A stretch of 64,000 nucleotides of DNA from assembly GCA_024362935.1 (NCBI GenBank), contig JANCRA010000019.1:14070501-14134500 (forward strand), given 5' to 3'. Source of the DNA: Setophaga petechia. Taxonomy: Eukaryota > Chordata > Aves > Passeriformes > Parulidae. Below are positions 1 to 11,300 of the stretch, in pieces; positions within the stretch are counted from its first letter, which is position 1, and each line of letters begins with the position of its first letter. The notes under the pieces were generated by a model that worked only from the letters and a program-made list of their open reading frames with translations, was not told the DNA's origin and did not search any database. A program made the translations under genes and the position numbers.

Positions 1-3000
1 GGTAAAACATTAATTAAAAATTTAAATTAATGCCTGATGTATTCCAGAACTAGAACAGTCACATTTCTATATAGTATTTTCTGAGGCACGTTCAAGTAGA
101 AAAGCAGCCGAGAGCAGTGCCACTGAAACAAGCTGTAATATTAAAATATTGAATTTCCCTAGCCTACAGTCATTAATATTAGTTAAAATATTGAATTCTG
201 TTCTTCACAATTAGTGTTTGAAAATCTGTAATGATCCAGCAACAATAAGAAATCATTATAAATTTAATTCTGTATTTTCTTCTTTGTGATTTCACATTCA
301 AAAAAACTCATGCAAAAGAAAGGCCGCATTAAAAGAACATCAGTGACTCATTCAGGAGATCAGAAACATCTGACATTGCTTTTATAATGTTAATTCATCT
401 CAGCTGTATGAATTTTTTTTCAGGTCATTTAATGAGAGGGGTTTTTTTCAGAAGATCCCCATCTCATTTAGATCTGGCAATAAGTGAACAATTTGTTTTG
501 AAGAAGATGCTACATGTGAGGGAGCCAATCCCTCATTTGCTGTAGAAGAGTAATTTGATATAGTGAATAAGGCAACATTTGCAGAACAGTTGTCAGATTA
601 AGGAGTTTGAGTACTACTCAGAGACATTCAAACTCTTTCTCTATAAAACCCACAACCATACTGGAATAATTTAAATCATAATTTTTAAAAATTGTCATTA
701 ATTCTGTTTTCCTCATTTTCTATACTCTATTTTAAATCCTCCCAGCTTGGGTTGTGGAATCTGAAGATCTCATTGTTGTAATTTAACATTTCATAAACTT
801 TAGATCATACAGGAATTGCAGCTATCCACAGTCAGAAGTTAAACTTTAGAATAACTGCTCTTCATCTAAACCAAACTGACTGAGAGAACTTGCCCTTCTT
901 TCCTTTTAGTATTCTTGGAACTTGATTCTAGAGGACTATAGGCAGTCTACAGTTAAGAATTTCTATGAAATACCAGGTCCAAGGCATCCAAAGTCAGTGA
1001 ATAATTCTGGCTATACTTCGTTTCCATCTAAAACATGGCATGAATGGATACACGAATGCACTTTATTTCGTATTAAATTTTATTGGGACTTTCTTGTTCC
1101 CTCACATGTTGAAACTGCTAAATCTCTAAATTCAAAGTTTGTATCTGTACCAGATAGACACATGTTCCAATTACCCAAACATACCCTGACAAATGTATCC
1201 ACTAGATATTAAACAGTTCATGGAATTAGTGAACAAACAAGATATAAGAAATTACACATCCAATTGAGCAACTTCCCCTGATACTTGCTTTTTCTAACCA
1301 TCTGGTCTACACAATATTATTGTCACATGCACTTTTTGTTCCCTATAAATTTCACTTTTATTTCTATATTAAAATATGGGTTTAAATAAATTATTTTATA
1401 AATATTAGTTGAAAATCTGTGGCTTGCCAGGCACCACCTGCATTTATAAATCCCTGGTTGGTGCTTTGGTCACAGTAAAATCCTTCCTTCCTTTTATTAC
1501 TCAGTAGATTTCAATTCTTAAAATATTACTGCTGGAAAACTTCATTGTGATTTTTTAAATTTAAATAGCAAGAGAAATTTTTTTTCCAATAGCAATATTG
1601 AACAAAATTAGAGATTGATTCTTGTCTTGCTTTCAGCGGGATCCAATCTCCAGCTTAGCTTCTCACTTGCACAGACTTTACTCCCTACAGCATTCTAAAT
1701 GTTCTAAATTTTAATTCAAATTTTCATTCTGTGTGCATTACGTGTGAGAAAAGGCACTTTCTTCATGCACTTCTTTTCATTTGTGTTAAGTCAAATCTCC
1801 TTAGTTGTTCAGTTTAACATTCAATTGGTTCCCAGCTTTATAGAAAGATACCCTGGAATTTGAACAGCTATGAATAAAGTCTTTATCCATCATTCTGATC
1901 CCTATTTTTTCACATGTCGGTGCATTGAGTATTTTAGCAAGAACTTTTCCCACCCATCCAGCAAAGCAGAGCACCACTGTGCAAAGGAGATGTTAGGCTG
2001 GGGCCATCTACTGGTTGAATTACTGAGCTTTTGTTGACAAATTTGAAAAACTACTTTACACATGTAATTCTATTGCAGTTATAAAAATAACAGCATATAT
2101 TAATATATTAATCACCTAATATGTGATGTTTCTTGTGCAATGGGTCTTTGCTTTTAAATACTGTATGAAGTTAATATGGACCATTTATCAAAAGAAAAAA
2201 TAATTTATTTGACTTTCATAAACAAAATAAAAATGGGGGGAAAGGGGCCTCCTACTTCCCAATAACACCTAAAACAAAATAAAGAATAAGGTAACCAAAA
2301 AGAAATTGAAGAATAAAGTGTAAGATTTCATCATGAATTTGTATGTGTTGTTCTAAAATAGCTAAAATGCTAAAATGCACAGTTTTTCAGGGATTAAAAA
2401 AGATCTGTCAATTTTATTATGTACCTTAAATATTCTTATTAAAAATAAATTCAAAGCAAAAAAATTTAGCAAATTAAGAGAAGACTAAAGCCTTTTAAAC
2501 TGGAAGTTCTAATAAATGAGCAACTATGAACCAAGAATAATCCAGATTGATTGAGTCTGGAGACCAAAGTATATTTACATAATTATGTTGTTAAGTATGT
2601 ATTTACTCCTTTATTACATGATAATAGTGGTAGTTATTTCTGCTGTAATTTAGTCTTATTTCTTATTTTAACTGTCTTCAGGAGCAAGAGAGAGCATTTT
2701 ACAGATTGTACAAGTTTAGGTGAGACTCCTCACACTTATTAAATTGTTATGCATATACATTAATGTATCCACAGAGACAAAAATATATATATATACTAAC
2801 TCCCTATGCTAATGCCTATACTTTTATAAATATATATCTATACACGTATATAGGTATGCAATACATGTACATTCATTTATATCTATATATATATATGCAC
2901 ACATGCATGAAGACCAGTATATCACATGTAACTTGTACCTTTTATACTCTCAGTTAAACAAAATCCTCTGTTGGCTCTTGGTTATACTGAGGTTAAACAC

Positions 3001-3538
3001 TATTCACATCTGCCCTAAGCAGATCCATCAGCAGGAGAGATTTCTAGCCAGAGCTCTAAGCAGCTTGTAATTTTATCAAGAAATGCAAAGTGCAATTTAA
3101 TATGTATAAAAGGTAGATAAACAGTAAGACTTCCCAGCATAAAGAGGAAAGTGTGAACATGTTGCAGGTTTGGAGATGAGACTACAGGAGCTAAATCTGG
3201 GAAGAGAAACATTGCCACCATCACAGACAGAACTGGTAGAAACATCTGCAAAAGAAAGAAAAAACTGGTTTAGTAATTAAACTGAACTGTGGTTTTCCAC
3301 CTGATTCATAAGAATAAAAACATGTTTTCTGCCACACTAGAGTATCTGTTCTCATGCTGCTGCAAGCTCACCCAGCACAAGAGTCATCTGACCTCAAAAT
3401 ACCTACATACAAGATAGGCATATTTTCTAAAATACTTCAGGCTCCCTCTACTGTCAAGGGGAAGAGATCGGCCTGGAATAGTACCTGAAATCCATTTGCC
3501 CATACATTAGGGACTCCTCAAGGACACTCAGGGCTGCG
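1..3538. other. Gene-free AT-rich DNA upstream of TERF1
   Basis: No splice-flanked conserved frame was recognised. The synteny neighbour expected on this side is KCNB2, but nothing resembling its coding exons is visible. The stretch holds the AT microsatellite near 2.8 kb and a weak 96-codon frame at 922-1212 with no recognised homology. Confidence 0.55.
2778..2910. repeat. AT/ATAC-rich microsatellite region
   Basis: Runs of (AT)n at about 2782-2794 and 2883-2896 are joined by imperfect TATA/TACA/TATC repeats. The short frame across it (2763-2957) is compositional only. Confidence 0.8.
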
Positions 3539-3695
3539 TGTTGTGCTGGTTTCGGCTGGGCCAAAGTTAATTTTCTTCACAATAGCTTAGTGAGGAGCTG
3601 TGTTTTGGATTTGTGCTGAACACAGAGATGATAACAAAGATGATTTTACTAGTACTGAGCAGAGCTTACACTCAGCAAACTGGTCCTGTTGTTGC
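3539..3695 (+). mobile_element. ERVL-like avian LTR fragment
   Basis: Begins TGTTGTGCTGGTTTCGGCTG and continues with AGTTAATTTTCTTCAC and TGTTTTGGATTTGTGCTGAA, the 5' part of a common avian ERVL-type LTR. It is cut off at about 3690, with no 3' end and no visible target duplication. Recognised from family memory, so the exact subfamily is not given. Confidence 0.65.
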
Positions 3696-4497
3696 TTATC
3701 AGGTAATTTGATCCACCTTCCTGTCAGTTTTTACTACAAAACTTATAAAATGTCTACTCAATTAAACATTAATGCATAATAATCTCATTTTTATGTCCAC
3801 CTGGTTTGTGTCGAACACTAAGAATTTTCATTCCTGACATTATCAGCATTAAGAAGTTGTCACAATCTCTTCCAAAGTGCAAACCTAAGTCTTGCACTCT
3901 ATTAATACAGCTGTCCAAATAGAAGATTCTTTTAAGTTAAATTGTCTTCTTGTCTCTTTGATCTCAACGTAGTAATGCCATAGCAAGATTGCTGTGGGTG
4001 CAATTTAGTATGAGCACAGGAGTCAAAGGGGTTGAAGGCCCATCAGCTGATACCTCCTGCTCTCTGATACCACCCTAATCCTCCCTGGATTGAATTAAAA
4101 CTCAAATTAAAGCCTTTCACCAGACCCACCAGAACATCACTTCACCCTCCAACACATCTGAGAGGAAAACTGTTCTGCCCTTCAGCACTTGCCCTGAATT
4201 CAGCCCTTTGCAGACTACCTTCTTCCTCCCTGGGTTTTACATTTTAACACGTACAAACAGTTGCCTTGTCAGATAAGCACACTCCAGCTAATACCGTCGC
4301 TCACCACATACCATCCAGGGCTTCGTTGCCAAGTCGAAGCTCCCACTTTTCAGTTTTTCCAGGCTCTGGTATGTCCCACCTCCTTCCCCTCCCTCCCTCA
4401 GCCTCCTCTCTCCAGAGCCCACATGAAGACGCGCTTAGCGAAGCCCTTCGGATCACACATGCAAGAAAATACCCACGTTTCGCCTTTTGCTCTGCCA

Positions 4498-4798
4498 GGA
4501 AGCGTGGGACACGGCAGCTCTCAGACCCACTGCTCCACATGGGACACGGCAGTTCTCAGAGCCACCGCTCCACATGGGACAGCGCTCCACATGGGACACG
4601 GCAGTTCTCAGAGCCACCGCTCCACATGGGACAGCGCTCCACATGGGACACGGCAGTTCTTAGACCCACCGCTCCACATGGGACAGCCCTACACACGGGA
4701 CACGGCAGCTCTGAGAGCCACCGCTTCACACGGGACAGCGCTCCACATGGGACACGGCAGTTCTCAAAGCCTCGTTCCAGACGGGACAGCGCTAACTC
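4498..4798. repeat. 52-bp minisatellite, about 5.7 copies, upstream of TERF1
   Basis: Units begin with CTCCACATGGGACACGG at 4533, 4585, 4637, 4689 and 4741, an exact 52-bp spacing. Each unit has a 35-bp part (ending in GAGCCACCG) and a 17-bp part, CTCCACATGGGACAGCG, that repeats the opening motif. A partial copy begins near 4498. Overlapping open frames on both strands here come from the periodicity and are not genes. Confidence 0.92.
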
Positions 4799-4799
4799 A

Positions 4800-5330
4800 G
4801 CTTTCACCCCACCCTCTCCGCCACTAAACGGCACTTACGAATCAAAACAAGGGCGCGGCGACGATGGCCCGGCCCATGAGGGGCGGCCGCACTGATTGGT
4901 TGCGGCTCGGCGAGCAGGGCGGGGCCGGGCGGAACGGCTTCGCTGATTGGGTGCAGAGCGGGGCGGGGCGGTACGATCGCTCTGATTGGCTGCAGCGCGG
5001 CGAAGCTCAGGGCGGGCAGCCGTAGGCGCGCGATTTGAAGATGGCGACAGCGGCCCAGGACGCGCCGGGAGCGGTGGACGGCGACGGCAGCAGCAGCTCC
5101 GTAAGCAGCTCCGTCAGTTCGGCCCCGCCGGAGGCCGTGGAGGCCGTGGCCGCGGAGTGGATGCTGGAGTTCGCCTGCTCCTGCCTGTGCCGGCACTTCG
5201 CGGAGCAGAGCGGGGCGGAGTTCTGGCGGTGGACGGACGTTGCGCAGGGTGAGGGGCAGCGGCGGTTCGGGCTCTCCACAGCCGCTCCCGGGACAGCGAG
5301 TCATGAGGGGCCGCAGGGGCAGCGCCCTCC
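4800..5330 (+). promoter_or_regulatory. TERF1 CpG-island promoter with three inverted CCAAT boxes
   Basis: A dense CpG stretch surrounds the TERF1 start codon. CTGATTGG (inverted CCAAT, NF-Y type) occurs three times, near 4892, 4943 and 4981. Each is followed by TGC and GC-box runs such as GGGGCGGGGC. No TATA box is seen near 5000, as expected for a housekeeping promoter. The transcription start probably lies between about 4990 and 5040; this is inferred. Confidence 0.75.
5041..5248 (+). CDS. TERF1: TERF1 coding exon 1 (start of TRFH domain)
   Basis: Encodes residues 1-69 plus one base of codon 70. It opens with [16 protein letters not shown], then a serine-rich run, then [10 protein letters not shown], which aligns with human AVAAGWMLDF at the first TRFH helix. 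The donor is G|GTGAGG. There is no acidic stretch ahead of the TRFH domain. In the + frame the DNA stays open to 5481, but the homology stops at the donor. Confidence 0.93.
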
Positions 5331-8300
5331 TGCTAAAACACTCATTGCCCATCGACCACCGTGGTCAGCAGCGCTGGGGGTGATGCTCAGCTCTGTGGGA
5401 GGCCTCAGGAGATCCCCGGGCTGCGGAGGGCTGGGGTGTTATCGGCAGCATTCGCACACGGTAGCAATACAACAATGCTAGAAGTATTTCAGAGAACTAT
5501 AGTCTGACAGACAGAGATGAGATGAAATGAAGTCTGGTGACTGGGTTTTGAATGGAAAAACACATACTTAAAATGGGGAATAAACTTTAGAGTGAGAGTG
5601 GTTGACAACTAGAAGTAAATGTCTAAGTCTCAGATAAATTTGATGGATTTATGATATTTTCTTCTGTGAGAAGCAGTTTTCCTGCGGATACCAGGTTAGA
5701 GCTTTGGGGGATATTTTCTCTGTGTATATGTTCTTGACTCAGTAGCAGTATGAGTTGTTTAAATAGCAGTATGACTTGTTTATGTAGCAGTATGACTTGT
5801 TTAAACTTGTGCAAAGAATGGAATACGATGGCATGCAGAATGATTACTAAGTAGGTTGATATGCGATGTGGTAAGAAATCTAATGATTACTTACTAAAGT
5901 ACTTTGAATGAGGGGCTACTAGATTAAATTATTTATGTTTCTTCTCGATGTGTGGCCTTTGCACTGCAACTCAGCAGGAGAATTGTACTGAGGTTTTGTG
6001 CAGGTGGGAAGCAGAGACACTGTCAATGCAAAAGCAGAGTGAATATATCTCCTGGGAAGACTGGGTTAGTAGAAACTATTAATAAAGTTGTACAGAATTC
6101 AAGGTTGTCGCTATCAGACACAAAGGAACATGAGCACACACCTCTTTCAAGGTGAAGGAAAAAAGGGGAGTTTTATTTTCTGACTCCTATATTTATAGTT
6201 TTACAAAGGTGACAGAGGATTGGAGGGTGACAGTGACACCTCTGCAATGACACTGGCTACAACAACAGTCCATCAATTCTCTCTTACTCCATCAAAGGAA
6301 TGTGAACAACAAGTTATTTACAAGAAAGCGCGTGATACAGTTCCTTAGAAGAATGTCAACGTCAGAAGGCCTTGAGAATCTTAAAAAACCAGGGTGACAA
6401 AGGTCATGTGGAAATGACAAGTAATAGCAAATTTTGAACTTGTTCTCTATTCTGTTTAGCAACAGAGGCAAGAGTTTAGCACTCTAAGATTATTAAGTCA
6501 ATATTGTAAAAGTCTTTGGAAAAAGCTTAGCACAGTCTATTTTTCTATTACAGATTGTAATAGAAAAGCAGGTGTGTTTTTTTCATAGAAACACAGAATT
6601 GTTACTCTTGCATGTGACAAAGGGAGACCCTACAGAAATAATGATTGGTCGTCAACAAGAAAGTCAATTCAAACTGAAGCAAGTGCAGAGAGGTAGGAAG
6701 GCAGTGGTTCCAGATAATACCCAGCAGTTCCTTTGAACCCCAATTTTTCTGTGATTCATTTTTCATTTTGAATGGTTCTGTATTATGCTGTGAAGATGAA
6801 TTACTATATCCAGCACATTAGCATAAGGAATTCACAGTAACCTGAATGATGGGAATAAGCTCATGATAGCTCCCATTTTAAAATATGTAATAATCCATGT
6901 GACCTTCCAGCCTTGCAAGGAGGATTTTCCTTGTAAATTTGCATTTCTGAGTAAGCTTTCCATGTAGCTTTTACTGCTTTATTTCTGTAAGTTGCTATCA
7001 CAACATGCTATACCAGTCTGTCTGTGGCTCGTGGTTTGTGGGCATTCCCTGGAAGTGTTCTTTGGAGCAGACAGCTGTCTTTTGTAGTACCCTACTTACT
7101 AAAAAAACCTCTGCATCTAATACTATGGTCTTTGAATTGGATGAATAGAAGCCTGTGATTAATTCTGCTGTTTCTTCAGAAAAGGATATATTCTTCTGGC
7201 CAAGTTCTTAAATATTATTTTGGTTGTTTTAGCAAGGAAGAATACTAATGAAGTGGGCTTCATTGGTTTCTTAAGGAATTAGAAATTTAGTAAAATCTGG
7301 TAACACAGTGTCTAGTATATATCTAGCCACACTGTGGCAGTGGTGGAGCAAAACTGACTTAACTCTTCTCTTCTTTTCCAGCTCTTATTAGTGGCCTCTC
7401 CCAAATACCTCAACATCAGAAAAAAACAGTATATCTCTGCCAGCTTTTGATAAGAATTGCACAAGGAAAAAGCCTTGGTAAATACTCAGGTTCTTTTTTT
7501 TCAAGTGTTTAAAAATAGTTGCATGAACTTCCACACAGGTACATTAGGTATGCTTTCACATAGCCTTTAGAATGCATATACGTATTTTTTTATATAGATA
7601 TAGCTATATATAAATAAATTGAACAAATTTCACTTTTTGGACTGTCTTTATTACACATGTGACTGAGCTGTCTGCAGCACTGGTGTTACTCTGTACTGAC
7701 TGACTTAGCTACATGGAGTTTGAATGACCATATACTTCTTAAATTACCAGGGGTTTTTTTGTCAGAGTAGTATCAACAAAAGAAATAAATTGAAAAGACA
7801 TGACTAGCTCTTAGTGAGCAATACTTACAAGTTTAAAACTCAGGATATGTGTTCTTTTCTGCACATTTAACTCTAGAGATAAAAGTAGGACAGGCGGCAG
7901 GAATGAGAAGGTGGATGAAAAGGATGACTGCCCATGTTTCCTACAGAAGACTGTAAGATCTCAGCTGGCAGCAAGTCCTTGGGGCTCTTACTCACTACAT
8001 CTTCTGTTTGCCTGCATTTGCAGCTTGTTGGTTTAGCCAAGATGATTTTGTTTGAGTTTCTGGAAGACTAACTTTTTTTTCCACTGTTTGATAAAACTCT
8101 TTGGAATTTAAAGACTTCAGAAGCAGTCTTGAAAGCATTAACATGGAAGAAAAATATGTATCCTAGCCTAGCAATGCCACAAAGTCTTGTTTTTATACAA
8201 TTAAATTTCCTATGTTGCTTATCAGGTTTTATGGCATCCTGATTTAGTTTAGCTTGGGAATCAAATTCTAATATTTGAAATCGTTCATCAAATTATTTTA

Positions 8301-11300
8301 AATAGTATACAAATTATGAAATTTTTGTCTTAATGCTCTAAATTATATTATTGTATATAACACTTGAGAATATTACTCCACTGTGTGTTTTTATCTTATC
8401 AATAGAGAATGATCTGAGGAAGATTGCATGTGTGTAGTAGGTATTACATCAAGTCTAGCTCCACAATGTTCATGGAAAGCTAATATATGATAGTTTTCCT
8501 ATTTTCCTAGTTATTAAAATACTTGATCTGTGATGATCACACAGACGAGGCTGTTTCAGCTCTCTAAGAGCTCAGCACTTTTGTTTTACACTATTAAAAT
8601 AAACAATATGAAATGTCACGTTACTTGATTGGGACAATAGTTAAACATGTTTTCGCTTTAGTTATGTGTATATATGCACATAATACTGTTGAAATTTCAC
8701 TGTTTGACATTATTGTGGATATAAAATAATCTTTCTCTTCGGTATTGTGTAAATTGCCTACCTTCTGTCTGAAAAATACTTAATGAAAGGAATAAGTTAT
8801 TAAGAGAGATTCTGCTGATGCCATAAAATGAACGCATAGGTGAGGCTGTAGTTCAGTGAACATCTTGGATGAAGTTGGCAGTGCCATGGGAAAGAAGCAC
8901 TTGTGCACCTGCCAGCTCCTCCTGCATCTGTTACATTGGCACTCTCACTTGTGCAGGTGTGCAATGACCAGACTGGGAAACTACTTGGGAGTGTTAAGGG
9001 GATTTGGCTAGACTAGATTTGGCTAGACTAGAACTGGTCACTGATCCTTTGCTGGGAGTTTGCACAAACCTTGGAATTGGCACAGCAGTACACTGGCATG
9101 GGGAGTTGCTTCTGCTTTTTAAGTGACACTCCTGTGTAGACCTGTTTGAGTTTCCCTCTTGGTTTAAGCACTTCAAATAAACAGAAAGTTAAGACATGGA
9201 AATAGTGATAAACACAGGAAGAGAAAAACAAACTACTTACCAGGGTGATTATATTACAAAATTAATGGTATCAATATCAAATGTTGTGAAATCTCATACT
9301 AAGTTTAATGCATTATTAATGTCAGACCAAATACATAATTGCAAGTGACATTTTAAGTGAACAATAATTAGCTGACATAATAGCCCCTGAAAATGCAGCA
9401 GTAATGTTAGTAGCAAGGGTAGTTTTCAGTTCTCTGAAAAGAAGACAGTGCTTCAGGTTTCTTAAACACCAAAAACTTGAGGAAAAATGAATTGAAATTG
9501 TAGAATACATATTACTTTGCTGCATACTGTATTCTATTACTTTACTGCATACTGTAATCTATTTCACTTTATCCTTTAATTTTTATAAGTACTTTGGGGT
9601 TTTTTTCCCTCTAAGGATTACAGTTTGAAAACGATCAAAGAATTTCACCTTTGGAATCTGCTCTGTCTTTCTGGACTTTACTTGAAAGGGAAGAAATTAA
9701 ACTGGAAAAACTTCATGAAGAAATTCGTCGCTTGATTCAAATTCAGGTCTGTGTGATTTACTCATAATTCTTCAGGATGCTACCTACTCATTGGGAATGA
9801 GTAGCTGGAAATCTGCCTGGCAGGAAAGGACCTGGGGGTGCTGGTCAACAGCAGCTAAACAAGGGCCACTGTGTGCCCAGGTGGCCAAGAAGGCCAATGG
9901 CGCCTGGCTTGTACCCAGAACAGTGTGGCCAGCAGGACCAGGGCAGCGATTGTCCCCTGTGGTCAGTGCTGGTGAGGCCACATCTCTAATCCTGTGTTCA
10001 GCTCTGGGCCCCTCAGGACAAGAAAGACTGAGGTGCTGGAGAGTGGTCAGAGAAGGGCAAAGGAACTGGTGAAGGGTCTGGAGCACAAATGTTACTAGGA
10101 GAAGCTGAGGGAGCTGGGAGTGTTTAGCCTGGAGAAAAGGAGGCTCAGGGGGGACCTTGTCACTCTATAACTGTCTGAAAGGAGACTGGAGCCATGTGGG
10201 AGTCGGTCTCTTCTCCCAGGTGGCTAGTGACAGGATGAGGGGAAATGGCCTCAAGTTGTGCCAGGGGAGATTTAGATTGGGTATAAGGAAAAACTTTCAC
10301 ACACAGAGTTGCGCAACATAGGAACAGACAGCCCAAGGAAGTGCTGGAGACACTATCCTTGGAAGTGTTTCAAAAAAACATGTGAATGTGGCACTTGAGG
10401 ATATGGTTTAATGGTGAACATGGTGGTGTTGTGCTAGGTTGATGGTTGGACTTGATGACCTTAAAGGTCTTGTCCAACCTTAAAAATTCTATCTTACTAA
10501 AACGGAGCCCTTTTTACAAAAATCTTGGGCTGAAAATCTTCAGTCTTAGCAGACTGAACTGAATTTTCAGTTTTAGTACAGAGTAAATAGATCTGTATAG
10601 GGGACCTTTTTCTACCTCATATGGCTCCTGTTTGTACCAGTTAAAATTTGTTTCAAAAGCTGCCAATCTGAAAAAGATACCAATTGAAATAAATTTCAAA
10701 ACTCATTTCAGAGCCAACTGTTCGAAGTAGATATGTGTCAGTAACCCTTAAATATATAATCACCTGAATTTTTGGAGTCTTAGAAAACTGCAGAATTGTG
10801 AATTCTCTTGCTTTTTCTGAACCTCAGGTGGAAAGTATTTCACCATATCTTTTAATTATATTTCTTGTAGATTGTAGCAGTCCATATGGAAAACAGATAT
10901 TTCAAGGAAGCTGCTGAAGTTCTTGAAAGGCTGTTCACAGACTCTGAATCAGATAAGGTAGTAACTTGTTTAAATTGCATTAAAAGCTCTTGACTTTCAG
11001 AGGAGAAAGAGGGTAGTTGGTTTGCAAAGCTAGCAAATCCTGCCTGTGTAACTTCAATCTCATTATTGTCTGTGCTGTCACTTTCATACCTATGTCACTT
11101 TAAAATACAAAAGGAAATTTGTGGCCAGGAGATTGATAGACATACTGGATGATTTTTGTGGGAGTAAAATGCATTTAGCAGCAGTTGTTCTTCATCCCCT
11201 CTTCTACTTCACAGGAGGAGTGAGATGGCACTACAAATTCTGGGAATTTGATAGTGCTGACTACTAACAGCCAATTTGCTGATTTCTGTTGTAGGAGACT

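Noticed and set aside
922..1212. 96-codon frame in AT-rich DNA upstream of TERF1
   Set aside because: No homology, splice or promoter context recognised; kept only as a remark in the regional entry.
4261..4895. Overlapping frames of 188 and 209 codons (+) and several on - near 4.3-4.9 kb
   Set aside because: They run through the 52-bp minisatellite in several frames and both strands; repeat periodicity and GC content explain them.
9784..10086. Open frames on both strands after TERF1 exon 3
   Set aside because: Part of a CR1 LINE remnant; not a host gene.
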